From an uncultured Bacteroidia bacterium (GTDB lineage Bacteria > Bacteroidota > Bacteroidia > Bacteroidales > F082), in contig CADCIH010000003.1 of the NCBI GenBank assembly GCA_902801465.1, positions 62,001-126,000 on the forward strand: a stretch of 64,000 nucleotides of DNA, given 5' to 3'. Below, one piece after another: positions 1 through 9,164 of the stretch (position 1 is the first letter of the stretch; each line of letters starts with the position of its first letter). Below the pieces are notes generated by a model. The model was not told the DNA's origin. It saw only the letters and a list, made by a program, of their open reading frames with translations, and did not search any database. The translations under genes were made by a program, and so were the position numbers.

Positions 1-1708
1 CGAAGCATTCCCAGTAAGCCATAGGCATGCGATAGCCAGTATAGCTGGGAGTCAGGTTGGCGGTGAAGTTGGCGAAGTCATAGTTATTACCACCGTCTTC
101 GGTACGCCAGATGGCACCATCGAGAGTGGTAGCGAAGATAGCCTTAGGCTGAATGAGTGACACTGCACAGAAGCCAGCGTTGTATGATTCATCGAAAGTG
201 CCATAGAGAGCGCCAGTGAGAGAGGGCAGCAGCAACTCGCCTGTAAGCATGTTGTTAAAATCTTCATCACCTTCAATCAAGACCGGGCCATGGTCGAGAA
301 TACCACCAACAACGCGGGTGTTTTTGCCCGAAGGGGCGACAGCGAGGCAGCGGGTGGTGATATAACCTCTGTTGCAGTTGGCAAAGGAGAGGTAAGTGTT
401 GTCGATCTTTTGGGCTTTGAAGATGCCGCCATCAGTACCGATGTAGCCTTCGTTAGGATTGCGGGGAGAGAACACCATGGCATTGATACCAGTATGGAGG
501 CTGCCGGCGCTGGAGAGCTGAAGGGCCATGTAATAGCCGTTAGCTTGGCTGGTAGGTCTTTCAAGGAGCCACAAGTTGTAACCCAACACATAGAGACGTT
601 CAGGATTCTGAGGATCGACCACAAGACCGTGGTTGTACAAGCCTCTTCCGCTGAAGACCTGGTGGCCTTGAGCCTCGGTAACGGCGGGAAGGATAATGTT
701 CCAGGTCTCACCACCGTTTTCACTGAGATAGATCGAGGTGTGGTTGCCACTGGTATTGCCGGAGTTGCTAATAGCTGCGACATAGATCACTTGAGGATCT
801 GACGGAGCGATGGCGATTTCAAGCAAGCCTGCGGTGGCAATGCTGTCGATGCCATTTTCACCGACGATATTGGAGTTACCGGTGGCTGACTTGCATGCCA
901 TATTGTCAACAGTACCAATATAGAGTTTTCCTTCGATGGTAGCCACGACGGTGTGGTTGGAACCAACTTCCACCTTCACAGCGTTGCCGGTCAAATCTTG
1001 GCCATTACTCTTGGCGTATTTCCAGCTGCCGTCTTGGAGGTATCTCAGACCATCGCTTGTGGCAACGATCACGTTATTACCATCAACAGCAACGTCGTTA
1101 ATGTAAGCCCATTCGCTTGTAGGATCGGTGTTGTCGGCAGGTGCGGTACCTTCAACGAGGGTCATCGTTCTGTCGGCGGGGTTGACCTTGTAAAGGCCCG
1201 TGCCAATAAAGCTGTTCTCATAGTTGATATTGGCCAAACCGTTGTGGTCGTATGCAACGCCACAGTCGCCAGTACCGACATAGATAGTGCCGTTCTCAGC
1301 TTGAGCCATGCTGCTGACCATCAGGTTTTCACCAACCTGATGCCATGAAATGCCATGGTTCCAAGTCCAGAACACACCACCGCCCATAGAGCCGATGTAA
1401 ACAGCATTGGGATTCTGGTTGTCGTAAATAACTGAAGTGGTGCGACCACCTGCGTTATCGGGGCCCATGGCCTTCCAATACACAAGGTCGCCGTCTTTTG
1501 TGCTGTTCTCAACTTTCTTGCTGGCAGCAATCAGCCAAGCCGGATCAATCATGCCGGTTTGCTGGTTGACACGCATGGTGCTGAGGTAGGCCTCAGCGCT
1601 GTTGGCTTTTGCACGCGGTACATAATGTCCACCTTGATCAGCCATGACAGACTGACCGAAGATCATGATTACCAAAAGTAAACTGAAAGGTAAAAATCTT
1701 TTCTTCAT
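1..1708 (-). CDS. Secreted BNR/sortilin-type beta-propeller protein (C-terminus off the left edge)
   Basis: Open from an ATG at 1708 to the left edge, about 569 codons with no stop, so the end is missing. It starts with a signal peptide (MKKRFLPFSLLLVIMIF, then SVMA before the mature part). The mature protein has repeated motifs of BNR/sortilin-like propellers: VYIGSMGGGVFW, IYLSENGGETWN, GYIGTDGGIF, IWRTEDGGNNY. These are Asp/Gly-box blades seen in secreted glycosidase-like or adhesive propellers. No catalytic motif is visible in the part present. In Bacteroidota such proteins usually end in a type IX secretion sorting domain, which would lie outside this window; that is inference. A -7 element TATATTTG lies upstream on the same strand at 1751-1758. 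Not recognised as a named gene. Confidence 0.8.
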   Translation of the reverse strand, partial: MKKRFLPFSLLLVIMIFGQSVMADQGGHYVPRAKANSAEAYLSTMRVNQQTGMIDPAWLIAASKKVENSTKDGDLVYWKAMGPDNAGGRTTSVIYDNQNPNAVYIGSMGGGVFWTWNHGISWHQVGENLMVSSMAQAENGTIYVGTGDCGVAYDHNGLANINYENSFIGTGLYKVNPADRTMTLVEGTAPADNTDPTSEWAYINDVAVDGNNVIVATSDGLRYLQDGSWKYAKSNGQDLTGNAVKVEVGSNHTVVATIEGKLYIGTVDNMACKSATGNSNIVGENGIDSIATAGLLEIAIAPSDPQVIYVAAISNSGNTSGNHTSIYLSENGGETWNIILPAVTEAQGHQVFSGRGLYNHGLVVDPQNPERLYVLGYNLWLLERPTSQANGYYMALQLSSAGSLHTGINAMVFSPRNPNEGYIGTDGGIFKAQKIDNTYLSFANCNRGYITTRCLAVAPSGKNTRVVGGILDHGPVLIEGDEDFNNMLTGELLLPSLTGALYGTFDESYNAGFCAVSLIQPKAIFATTLDGAIWRTEDGGNNYDFANFTANLTPSYTGYRMPMAYWECF

Positions 1709-1750
1709 ATTACGAAATTTTGATTGTATTTCCTTATTAGTAATAGTTTG

Positions 1751-1758
1751 CAAATATA
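1751..1758 (-). promoter_or_regulatory. Bacteroidota -7 box for the propeller gene
   Basis: TATATTTG on the minus strand fits TAnnTTTG, 43 bp upstream of the ATG at 1708. No good TTTG is seen 19 bp further upstream, so only the -7 half is supported. Confidence 0.45.
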
Positions 1759-1843
1759 AAACATTCTTCCAAAGAAAAATAATTTTGGAAGTTTTTTTTT
1801 GAAAAAAAATCGGAAATACAACCGAAACTCGCTGTAAAACAGG

Positions 1844-2596
1844 TTAAAAGGCAATCATTGATTCTGTCTGGAGCCAACCTATGCTACCATCGGCGATACG
1901 GATTTTATTCCAGCCGTTCATCGTGTCCAAAATACGCACTTTAGTGCCTTCATGAAGGACGAAAAGGTCAATTCCAGCCTCACTCGGAGTGCTCTTCACG
2001 TTGACAGTAGAAGTCATGATAATAGCTTCGTCCTGACGCTTCTGGTCGTTGTAGTTTCCAACAGCGAAGGCTACTGAAAACGCAAGACACAACAGCAGCA
2101 ACAAGCCCGCAAAGAAGCCAGTCTTCCTCCACCCTGCCCTACGCGCCATCAAGAAGGCGAATAGACAAAGCAACAACAGGGCAAACGCCACCACACTAAC
2201 CCATGCCCAGCCGTCAGTCGAAAGGCTCGACTTCGCCCCGTTCCACCAACGTGCGACGAACGACTGAGGGAGCGCGTTGATCTTGTCAACCACGGCAAGA
2301 TTGGCTATCTCAAGGTTGGTACGGATATCCTCGTCGCCTGGAGCGAGCTTCAACGCCTTCTCATAATAAAGGATCGACATGGGATACTTTTTCATTTTAT
2401 AATAGGTGTTGCCCATGTTATAATAGAGTTCAGCAGACTCCAAACCAGAGTCAACCACGTTGCCATACATCGTCAGTGCCTGTTCATAATTACCTTCATT
2501 GTAGGCAGCGTTTCCTTCTTCAAACCAGTTGTTCGACTGAGCCATTCCCGTCAATGCAAGCACCAGGAATGCCAATATCATCGCTATCTTCTTCAT
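1844..2596 (-). CDS. batE: BatE: TPR and SH3-like membrane protein of the aerotolerance operon
   Basis: 250 residues. Signal peptide (MKKIAMILAFLVLALTGMAQ), then two to three TPR units (residues about 22-100, with WFEEGNAAYNEGNYEQALT and LYYNMGNTYYKMKKYP), two hydrophobic segments around 130-150 and 160-180, and a C-terminal SH3-like domain (VNVKSTPSEAGIDLFVLHEG ... GWNKIRIADGSIGWL). This order is the known BatE layout. It is the last gene of the operon, separated from batD by a 35-bp gap filled by a 7-bp repeat array. Bat proteins have been linked to oxygen tolerance and envelope stress in Bacteroides and Leptospira; the biochemical role is unknown. Confidence 0.88.
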   Translation of the reverse strand: MKKIAMILAFLVLALTGMAQSNNWFEEGNAAYNEGNYEQALTMYGNVVDSGLESAELYYNMGNTYYKMKKYPMSILYYEKALKLAPGDEDIRTNLEIANLAVVDKINALPQSFVARWWNGAKSSLSTDGWAWVSVVAFALLLLCLFAFLMARRAGWRKTGFFAGLLLLLCLAFSVAFAVGNYNDQKRQDEAIIMTSTVNVKSTPSEAGIDLFVLHEGTKVRILDTMNGWNKIRIADGSIGWLQTESMIAF

Positions 2597-2598
2597 AA

Positions 2599-2631
2599 TT
2601 CTTCCTTCTATCTTCTTTCTTCTGTCTTCTA
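2599..2631. repeat. 7-bp-period array between batE and batD (CTTCTNT units)
   Basis: Four to five imperfect units (CTTCTAT, CTTCTTT, CTTCTGT, CTTCTAT) fill nearly the whole junction. Member of the heptad family described in the findings. Confidence 0.8.
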
Positions 2632-4485
2632 TTAAATCGTTTTCTCAACTTTCATAATCACATCCATCCCCTTGTCGTAAAGCCCTTGCATCTTCTCGGC
2701 CGCATCGCCGGGTGCGAAACGGGCAAACTCGCAGGTGTTAAGCGTATCAACGAACTCATTGGAGAGCGTCTCGTCGATGCCTTTACCCATCATGGCTTCC
2801 TTGACAGTCTCCATCGAGAGCACAGACCTCTCAATGCCGAGTTTGTCAGAAATATAGCCCCACAAGGCCTGCGACATCTCCTCGTAGAAATGGTCCTGAT
2901 CCTTTTCCTTCAGGTATTTATAAGCGTTTTTTAGCCTTCCCTTGGCTACCTTGGTGGCTTTCTTGTTGCGCACCAAAACCACATCCTGCTTGAACTGACG
3001 GTGTTTCTTAACGAGCATCAACGCCACAAGGAATAGGATTAACAGTGCGACAAGGATAATCCAATAGACAGGTGATGCAAAGAAGTGCGAATTGACAGGC
3101 TTCAATTTTGTGTCTCCCGTCTTGATATGACGTATGTCACTGCCCAAATACTTGATACCTTCTTGGTTGGAAGCATAAACACCTCCTTCACTGGACTCGT
3201 CGCCGACACCCTTGTTCACCCTGATGTTGGCGCCAGGCCAAGGCATCACAAAATATTGTCCCTTCGATGGATTATAGTAAGAGAACTCAATGGGAGCGAT
3301 GGTGAAGTCACCGGCCCGACGGGGGATGACAAGGTATTCGACCTTCTTGGTACCGCTCATGCCTTGTCCGTTGGCATCGATTTGGTTGGTAACCTTAGGG
3401 TCATACACCTCGAAATCGGGAGGAAACACTGGTTCAGGCAGATTGACCAGTTCCACATTGCCATTGCCCGAGACCGTCATCGTCAAGGTAAAGGCTTCGT
3501 TGGTGGTCATCTCCTCACGGTCAATAGAGGCCTTGAAACTGAAGTCGCCCACAGCCCCGTTATACGAAGCCGGCTTGCCTTGCTCAGGAAGGCTTTTTGC
3601 CTCGAAACTCACTGAAGCAGTCCGCAAAGTCTTGGGCACATTCTCGTAACTGCGGCTGAAGAACGGATCGTTGAAGAACCCGAAAGGATCGTTACCCCAA
3701 GGATTGCTTCTCTGGGTCACGACCTGCGCCATGCAATCCACCACCATCGGGTCGATGGTGAACTTCCCTGCTTTCTGAGGGATCAGCACCACCTTTTTAA
3801 TTTCATAGGTGGTGTATTGGATACCGTTGACGACTTCTGATGACTGCCGTTGGCTGTCGCTGCACTCTTTCGTCCAGAAGCCACCGTAATTCGGCATGCT
3901 TGACACTGAGAGTTGGGACACCGGCACCCTGGTGTATAGCTTGTAAGCTACCACCACGGGTTCTCCGACATAGGCCGACCTCTTCGAGGGAATCACCTTC
4001 ACAAAGAGGTCCTGTCCGCTCACCTCCGGATCATTGGAACTGACCGAACCCTGACCTGATGACGCCTGTCCTCCTTGGGAAGAGGGAGCGCTCGAACCTT
4101 GGTCGGCCACGACCTTGACGTGGAAAGGTTCGCTCTTCACCACATTGCCGTCAACCACTATCGAGGCCTCGCCGATGGCGAAGTCGCCTTCACTCAATGC
4201 CTGAATGACATAGGAGTAGCTGTTGCTGACCGAACGGTTCATGGAACCATTAATGATCTGCACGCTGGAACTGGTGGACTTCATAGGTCCACCGACCACT
4301 GTAAAGCCGTTAAACGATGGGCCTTTGAAGTTACTTCCGTCTGCGTTCACTTCAAAAACCACATTGAACCTCTCACCCAGGACAACCTGGGTCTTGGCCG
4401 ACACCTTGATACTCGGCTCCTGTGCCATCATGACAACAGGCGCCAGCAAGGCAATAATCACTCCAATAATCTGTAATCTCTTCAT
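2632..4485 (-). CDS. batD: BatD family protein
   Basis: 617 residues. Signal peptide (MKRLQIIGVIIALLAPVVMMAQ), then a long extracytoplasmic part of Ig-like beta domains (for example SIKVSAKTQVVLGERFNVVF, and FFNDPFF near residue 275, common in BatD), one transmembrane helix around residues 470-495 (YWIILVALLILFLVALMLV), and a charged helical cytoplasmic tail. This matches the BatD/oxygen-tolerance family in length and order. Genes batC upstream and batE downstream are on the same strand with short junctions made of 7-bp repeats, so the set is probably one transcript. Expected to sit in the inner membrane beside the VWA proteins BatA and BatB. Confidence 0.88.
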   Translation of the reverse strand: MKRLQIIGVIIALLAPVVMMAQEPSIKVSAKTQVVLGERFNVVFEVNADGSNFKGPSFNGFTVVGGPMKSTSSSVQIINGSMNRSVSNSYSYVIQALSEGDFAIGEASIVVDGNVVKSEPFHVKVVADQGSSAPSSQGGQASSGQGSVSSNDPEVSGQDLFVKVIPSKRSAYVGEPVVVAYKLYTRVPVSQLSVSSMPNYGGFWTKECSDSQRQSSEVVNGIQYTTYEIKKVVLIPQKAGKFTIDPMVVDCMAQVVTQRSNPWGNDPFGFFNDPFFSRSYENVPKTLRTASVSFEAKSLPEQGKPASYNGAVGDFSFKASIDREEMTTNEAFTLTMTVSGNGNVELVNLPEPVFPPDFEVYDPKVTNQIDANGQGMSGTKKVEYLVIPRRAGDFTIAPIEFSYYNPSKGQYFVMPWPGANIRVNKGVGDESSEGGVYASNQEGIKYLGSDIRHIKTGDTKLKPVNSHFFASPVYWIILVALLILFLVALMLVKKHRQFKQDVVLVRNKKATKVAKGRLKNAYKYLKEKDQDHFYEEMSQALWGYISDKLGIERSVLSMETVKEAMMGKGIDETLSNEFVDTLNTCEFARFAPGDAAEKMQGLYDKGMDVIMKVEKTI

Positions 4486-4518
4486 CTTCTTACTTCTTAC
4501 TTCTTTCTTCTCTCTTCT
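4486..4518. repeat. 7-bp-period array between batD and batC (CTTCTTA units)
   Basis: Units CTTCTTA, CTTCTTA, CTTCTTT, CTTCTCT, CTTCTTT occupy the entire 33-bp junction. Closely related in sequence to the array at 2599-2631, one gene away. Confidence 0.8.
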
Positions 4519-6150
4519 TTACCAATCCTTCTCAGTTTTCCGTTTCGGTTGTGTCCTTATCTTTTGTTCATTGACCTTCTCTATGGTCTCTTTTTCTTGG
4601 TTTTCAAGGGCATCCAGCATTCGTTGCGCGTCTTCCTTCGAGATATCCTGAGGATTGGGCTTCTGCTGCTGTTGCTGCTGATCCTGCTGTCCCTCTTGAT
4701 TTTGCTCTTGGTCCTGCTGTTGTTGCTCTTGCTGGTCCTGCTGCTCTTGTTGGTCTTGTTGCTGTTGCTCTTGTTGGTCTTGATTATCTTCCTGCTTTTC
4801 GAACACAGCGCTCACCGTCACATCCATTCCGGGCATGGTGAAGAAGTTACCAAGAGCCTGAACGTGCACTGAGGTGTCGCCCAACTGGTAAATGTTATAC
4901 TCCTTGAACTTGTAACCTGGTTCAGGAGCGTTGCGCAACATGACGGTCTCACCACGGGTGGCTTTTTCGACATCCAACAGCACATGGCCGCCTTCGATGG
5001 TAGTGTCAACTTCCACCTTATAATAATCCTGTGCCTCGATGAAGGTCGCTTTCACTGTGACGTCGGAATCGAGCATCTGGAACAGGTTCATGTCGTTGAC
5101 GGTAGCTGTCACCGATTCGTCTTTGTCGCTCACCACTACGATTTCCTCCAACTGGTATCCGGCATCGGGTTTCACGATGACACCAACGTTTTGTCCCGGC
5201 AGGGCCAGTGTGTCGGTCACCCCAATCTGTCCATGTGACGTGCTGTCGACGCTAACCCGCAAGGCGGTACGGAACTCGGCGGTGACGGTGACGTCGAAGT
5301 CGGGCATCTGAAACACTGTGTCGTTGACGGGCACGGTGTCGTTGGGGCTGCCAGTACGGTAAACGCGAAAACGGTCTACCATATACTTCGGCTCCGGTTG
5401 GGCATGCAGCGTCACCTGCTGTCCCTCAATGGCTTTCTGACGATCGGCAGAGATGGTTCCATTCTTGATGTTATTGTCGACGGTAATCTTATGTGATAAC
5501 TTAAACTCGGCTGTCACAATCACGTCGAACTTCGGCATCTCGAACCGGTTCCCGCTCACGTTAACAGTGACCTGTTGGTCGTCAGCCTTGACCACCATAT
5601 ATTGCGACAAGGCGTATTCCTCATCGGCTTTGGAAGTCAAAGCGACCATCTGTCCGTTGAAGGCTTCCTTTTCGCTCGCCTCAACCATGCCGTGGGGAAT
5701 CTCAGGGTTGACCCAGATATGGCTCTTTTTCAGATGGGCACGGCAGTATTCGAGATTGTAAAGGGCATCCTCGTTACCGGCATCAAGCTTTAGCGCCACC
5801 TTATAAATATTGAAGGCGTCGTAATATTTCTCCTTGGCAAGGAGGCAGTTACCCATGTTGAACACAGCCTTCGACTTCAGGTTGGCGTCAGGGGTCATCT
5901 CCAACACCTTTTGGAAGGCGGACATGGCCTCATCGTAGTTCTCTTGTTGGAAGAGTGCGTCGGCCAGGTTGAACTGTGCTTCGGCACTGGTGGCTCGGTT
6001 TTCCAAAGCCTTGCGGTAACGCACCTCCGCTTCAGCATAGTTACCTTTCCGGTACTGACGATTGCCTTGACGGATCATTTTTTCAAGCGACTGGGCTTGA
6101 AGACAGGTGACCGAAAACAACAAAACTATCAAAATCGACTTCTTAAACAT
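4519..6150 (-). CDS. batC: BatC TPR protein with four inserted InlB-like repeats and a Gln-rich linker
   Basis: 543 residues from the ATG at 6150, chosen because it opens a signal peptide (MFKKSILIVLLFSVTCLQAQ); an in-frame start at 6249 lies inside batB. TPR units cover residues 22-140. Residues about 146-450 hold four repeats of roughly 75 residues, each ending in a motif such as RFEMPKFDVIVTAEF, VFQMPDFDVTVTAEF, LFQMLDSDVTVKATF or FFTMPGMDVTVSAVF. These resemble divergent InlB B-repeats. A Gln/Asp/Glu linker follows (455-500), then the usual BatC tail (DISKEDAQRMLDALENQEKE ... TEKDW). Known BatC proteins are mostly TPR plus tail, so the repeat block is an unusual insertion. The gene overlaps batB by 8 bp. 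Confidence 0.85.
   Translation of the reverse strand: MFKKSILIVLLFSVTCLQAQSLEKMIRQGNRQYRKGNYAEAEVRYRKALENRATSAEAQFNLADALFQQENYDEAMSAFQKVLEMTPDANLKSKAVFNMGNCLLAKEKYYDAFNIYKVALKLDAGNEDALYNLEYCRAHLKKSHIWVNPEIPHGMVEASEKEAFNGQMVALTSKADEEYALSQYMVVKADDQQVTVNVSGNRFEMPKFDVIVTAEFKLSHKITVDNNIKNGTISADRQKAIEGQQVTLHAQPEPKYMVDRFRVYRTGSPNDTVPVNDTVFQMPDFDVTVTAEFRTALRVSVDSTSHGQIGVTDTLALPGQNVGVIVKPDAGYQLEEIVVVSDKDESVTATVNDMNLFQMLDSDVTVKATFIEAQDYYKVEVDTTIEGGHVLLDVEKATRGETVMLRNAPEPGYKFKEYNIYQLGDTSVHVQALGNFFTMPGMDVTVSAVFEKQEDNQDQQEQQQQDQQEQQDQQEQQQQDQEQNQEGQQDQQQQQQKPNPQDISKEDAQRMLDALENQEKETIEKVNEQKIRTQPKRKTEKDW
4660..4795 (-). repeat. CAG/CAA-rich low-complexity tract in batC
   Basis: Imperfect CTG/TTG triplets on the plus strand encode the Gln/Asp/Glu-rich linker at residues about 455-497. 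Triplet period, so length changes keep the frame. Confidence 0.75.
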
Positions 6151-7204
6151 CTTCCTCCCCTTTCCTCTCAAAAATATTGAACTTGCTTTCCCATGCTTTT
6201 TTGCCTGACGACACAAACACCAGGACGAGCAGCAGTATGATGGCGGCACCTACAAACCACTGGAACTGGTCCTCGTAATCGGTGAACACCTGGGTCTCGA
6301 TCTCCGTCTTTTCCATCTTGGAGATGTCGTCATATATTTTTCCAAGACCCACGTTGGAGTTGTTTGCACGGACGTACATGCCGCCGCCAGCTTCGGCGAT
6401 ACGACGGAGCATGTCTTCGTCGAGACGGGTGATAATGGTATTCCCGTTTCTGTCCTTCTTATAGCCTGTCATACGGCCCGACTGGTTGTACTCGGGGATG
6501 GGTGCGCCATCGGGCAGACCCATGCCGATGGTATAGATCCGAATACCTTTCTTGGCGGCTTCGCGAGCGGCTTCCATGGCAGCCTCATTCTCATGGTCCT
6601 CACCATCGGAGATAACGATGATGGCCTTGCTCCGTTCATCGTCGGCAAATGACTTTGCTGCGAGATTGATGGCTTCGCCGATGGCGGTGCCTTGCGACGC
6701 CACACTGTTGGTACTCACCGACGCCAGAAACATCTTGGCCGCGGCATAGTCGGTGGTGATGGGCAGTTGAACAAATGCCTTGTCGGCAAAGATGACGACT
6801 CCGATACGGTCGCCTTGCAGATCGCTGATAAGCTTGTTGATGGCTTGTTTGGAGCGGTCGAGACGGCTAGGCACGATGTCTTGGGCATTCATCGAGTTGG
6901 AAACGTCAACAGCAATGTAAAGGTCGATACCCTCACGTTTCACCTCCTCCATCTTGGAGCCACTCTGCAAGTTGGCCAAACCAAGAATGAGGCAGGCCAC
7001 CATAAGAAGAAACACGATGAACCTAAACACGCCGCGACGACCGGAGCGCTGCGGCACCAGATACTCGCGCATCTTCATGTCGGCAAAGCGTTTGAAGGTC
7101 CGGTCCTGCCAAAGACGGACCAAGATATAGATTATGACCAGTACCGGTATTAGAATCAGCCAGTACAGCATCTCAGGATGTTCAAATCTCAATACGTTTT
7201 CCAT
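6143..7204 (-). CDS. batB: BatB: VWA-domain inner-membrane protein
   Basis: 353 residues. Two N-terminal hydrophobic segments (LYWLILIPVLVIIYILV and RFIVFLLMVACLILGLANL), a von Willebrand factor A domain with an intact MIDAS start (IAVDVSNSMNAQD, the DxSxS pattern) and later metal-site residues (SDGEDHE), and a C-terminal transmembrane helix (WFVGAAIILLLVLVF). This is the BatB layout. It starts 3 bp after the stop of batA and its stop overlaps the batC start. BatA and BatB are thought to form a membrane VWA complex served by the MoxR ATPase; the client is not known. Confidence 0.9.
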   Translation of the reverse strand: MENVLRFEHPEMLYWLILIPVLVIIYILVRLWQDRTFKRFADMKMREYLVPQRSGRRGVFRFIVFLLMVACLILGLANLQSGSKMEEVKREGIDLYIAVDVSNSMNAQDIVPSRLDRSKQAINKLISDLQGDRIGVVIFADKAFVQLPITTDYAAAKMFLASVSTNSVASQGTAIGEAINLAAKSFADDERSKAIIVISDGEDHENEAAMEAAREAAKKGIRIYTIGMGLPDGAPIPEYNQSGRMTGYKKDRNGNTIITRLDEDMLRRIAEAGGGMYVRANNSNVGLGKIYDDISKMEKTEIETQVFTDYEDQFQWFVGAAIILLLVLVFVSSGKKAWESKFNIFERKGEEDV

Positions 7205-7207
7205 AGC

Positions 7208-8206
7208 TTACTCCGAAATCGTTCTAAAAACAGTCTTACGTAAAAGAAATTCAACCAAAAGCAACACTAGTGCCAGCGCCACCAGAGGATAGAACTCTTC
7301 GTGGACATGGCGGAACTCGGTCACTTCGATCTTGGAACGTTCCAACTTGTCGATCTCATCGTAGATCTCACTGAGCTTCTGATTGGAGGTTGCACGGAAG
7401 TACTTGCCTCCCGAGTTATTGGCGATGGTTGTCAACATCTTCTCGTCAATCTCCACTTTCATCTGCTGGTATTGCGTGCCAAAGATGGTCTGCACTGGAT
7501 AAGGTGCCGTGCCATAGGATCCGACACCTATGGTATAGACACGGATACCGTAGAGCTTGGCCAACTCGGCAGCCGTGTAAGGATCCACCGAACCGGCATT
7601 GTTCAAGCCATCCGTAAGCAAAATGATGACTTTGGAGATGGCTTCACTGTCCTTCAGACGGTTGATGGCGGTGGCCAAGCCATCGCCTATGGCGGTACCG
7701 TCTTCGATCATGCCGCTCTTCAACTCCTTGAGCATGCTGAGCATGATGCCGTGGTCGGTGGTCAGAGGCACCTGTGTGAACGACTCCCCTGAAAACACCA
7801 CCAGGCCCATACGGTCGGTGGGGCGTCCTTCAACAAAATCGGCGGCCATCTTCTTGGAGGCTTCCAGACGGTCGGGTTTGAGGTCGCGGGCCAACATACT
7901 GCCCGAGACATCCTGTGCGAGGATGATATCGATACCCTCTATGTTGGAGGTCTCGCTAGTGGAGGTGCTCTGCGGACGGGCGATGGCCACAATGAGCAGG
8001 GCCAAGGCTGCCATTTGAAGCACGAACAGCAGGTGCCGTCCATACACTCTCCAGCTTTTGGGCAGCGACTCAAAGCCATTCATGTCGGAGAAACGCACCG
8101 AGGCATCTTGCTTCTTCTGACGGAATATATACCATACAATGACCGCAGGGATGACAAGCAGTCCCCACAGAAGCTTCGGATTGGCAAAAGTGATATTCTC
8201 AAGCAT
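7208..8206 (-). CDS. batA: BatA: VWA-domain inner-membrane protein
   Basis: 332 residues. N-terminal membrane segments (LLWGLLVIPAVIVWYIF and LLFVLQMAALALLIVAIA), a VWA domain with MIDAS motif (LAQDVSGSMLARD), TDGLNN later in the domain, and a final transmembrane helix (LVALALVLLLVEFLL). Length and order fit BatA, a paralogue of the next gene batB. Its start overlaps the preceding gene by 8 bp, indicating translational coupling in the moxR-bat operon. Confidence 0.9.
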   Translation of the reverse strand: MLENITFANPKLLWGLLVIPAVIVWYIFRQKKQDASVRFSDMNGFESLPKSWRVYGRHLLFVLQMAALALLIVAIARPQSTSTSETSNIEGIDIILAQDVSGSMLARDLKPDRLEASKKMAADFVEGRPTDRMGLVVFSGESFTQVPLTTDHGIMLSMLKELKSGMIEDGTAIGDGLATAINRLKDSEAISKVIILLTDGLNNAGSVDPYTAAELAKLYGIRVYTIGVGSYGTAPYPVQTIFGTQYQQMKVEIDEKMLTTIANNSGGKYFRATSNQKLSEIYDEIDKLERSKIEVTEFRHVHEEFYPLVALALVLLLVEFLLRKTVFRTISE

Positions 8207-9164
8207 GTTGACGAGCCTCCTCCTCTTCCTTGGCCTTCATGGCCTGATAATGGGCATAGCTGCCGTTCACGAACTCGGTCATGTCCGACATGGCGTTGTC
8301 GCTTTCCAACGACGAAGCCGCGTATTTGGCGAACTTCACCAAGTCGGCCAACTCCATGGTGCCTTTCAACTTGCCAAAGAGCTGCTCGTCGAATTGCAGC
8401 TCACGCACCTGTTCCAAGATTTCGTCGGTGGTCATCTCCACGGCGTTCACTCCAAACTGTCCCTCGATATACTCACGGGCGATGTCGGTCAAGCCGGAAT
8501 AATACTCCTTGAGTTTGCCTGCCTGCCACAACTTCTGCTGCTTCAGGCTTTCAAGGTCGCCGATGGCCTTCGTATAAGGCGGCACCACGGGTCCCTTGAT
8601 CGGCTCGCCGTTCTCATCCACCTTGGGTTTGCGGTGTTTCAAGAAGTACCATATCGCCAAAGCCACCAGCACCAGCAACAACGCCCCCAAAATCCAAGGA
8701 AACACCTCTTTCATTGAGACTGGCTGTTCGATGGGAGGCATCAAAGGCTTATAGGCTTGGATGGTATCGACCGCGATGGTGGTCGAATAGAGCTGGATAG
8801 GATCGGTGAGTATAGAAAGATGAGCGGGGGAGGTGGAAAGTTGCAAACCGGGTATTTGGATGTAACCGGTGTCGAAAGTCATCAAGGTGAGCTGTTGCTG
8901 GACGATGATGTTGCTGTCGGCATCTGCGGTGCGCACCAAATCGCCACGTTTCAGTATGTCGACTTGCTCTGACAAAGTGTCAGTCACAAAGCCATTCCAT
9001 TCCACCACACTACCATAGGGAGCTTTCAACGTCAAGTCGAGTGTGAAAGGCTTGCCCACGGCAATTTGTTCTTCTTGGACCTTGGCGGAGGCCTCGACGT
9101 TTTGCGCCATTGTCACCCCAAGGAGTCCATAGGTCAATAGGATCATCAAAAACCATTTCTTCAT
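8199..9164 (-). CDS. BatD-like single-pass membrane protein between DUF58 and batA
   Basis: 321 residues. Signal peptide (MKKWFLMILLTYGLLGVTMAQ), an extracytoplasmic beta-rich domain of about 130 residues similar in style to the BatD N-terminus (ASAKVQEEQIAVGKPFTLDL), a transmembrane helix near 150-175 (VFPWILGALLLVLVALAIW), then a basic helical cytoplasmic part with EYYSGLTDIAREYIEGQFG. The cytoplasmic part resembles the tail of BatD. A gene of this type is regularly found at this place in Bacteroidota bat operons. It overlaps DUF58 by 4 bp and batA by 8 bp. Exact function unknown. Confidence 0.75.
   Translation of the reverse strand: MKKWFLMILLTYGLLGVTMAQNVEASAKVQEEQIAVGKPFTLDLTLKAPYGSVVEWNGFVTDTLSEQVDILKRGDLVRTADADSNIIVQQQLTLMTFDTGYIQIPGLQLSTSPAHLSILTDPIQLYSTTIAVDTIQAYKPLMPPIEQPVSMKEVFPWILGALLLVLVALAIWYFLKHRKPKVDENGEPIKGPVVPPYTKAIGDLESLKQQKLWQAGKLKEYYSGLTDIAREYIEGQFGVNAVEMTTDEILEQVRELQFDEQLFGKLKGTMELADLVKFAKYAASSLESDNAMSDMTEFVNGSYAHYQAMKAKEEEEARQHA

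Noticed and set aside
4549..4872. Leu-rich plus-strand open frame
   Set aside because: Reverse complement of the Gln-rich tract of batC.
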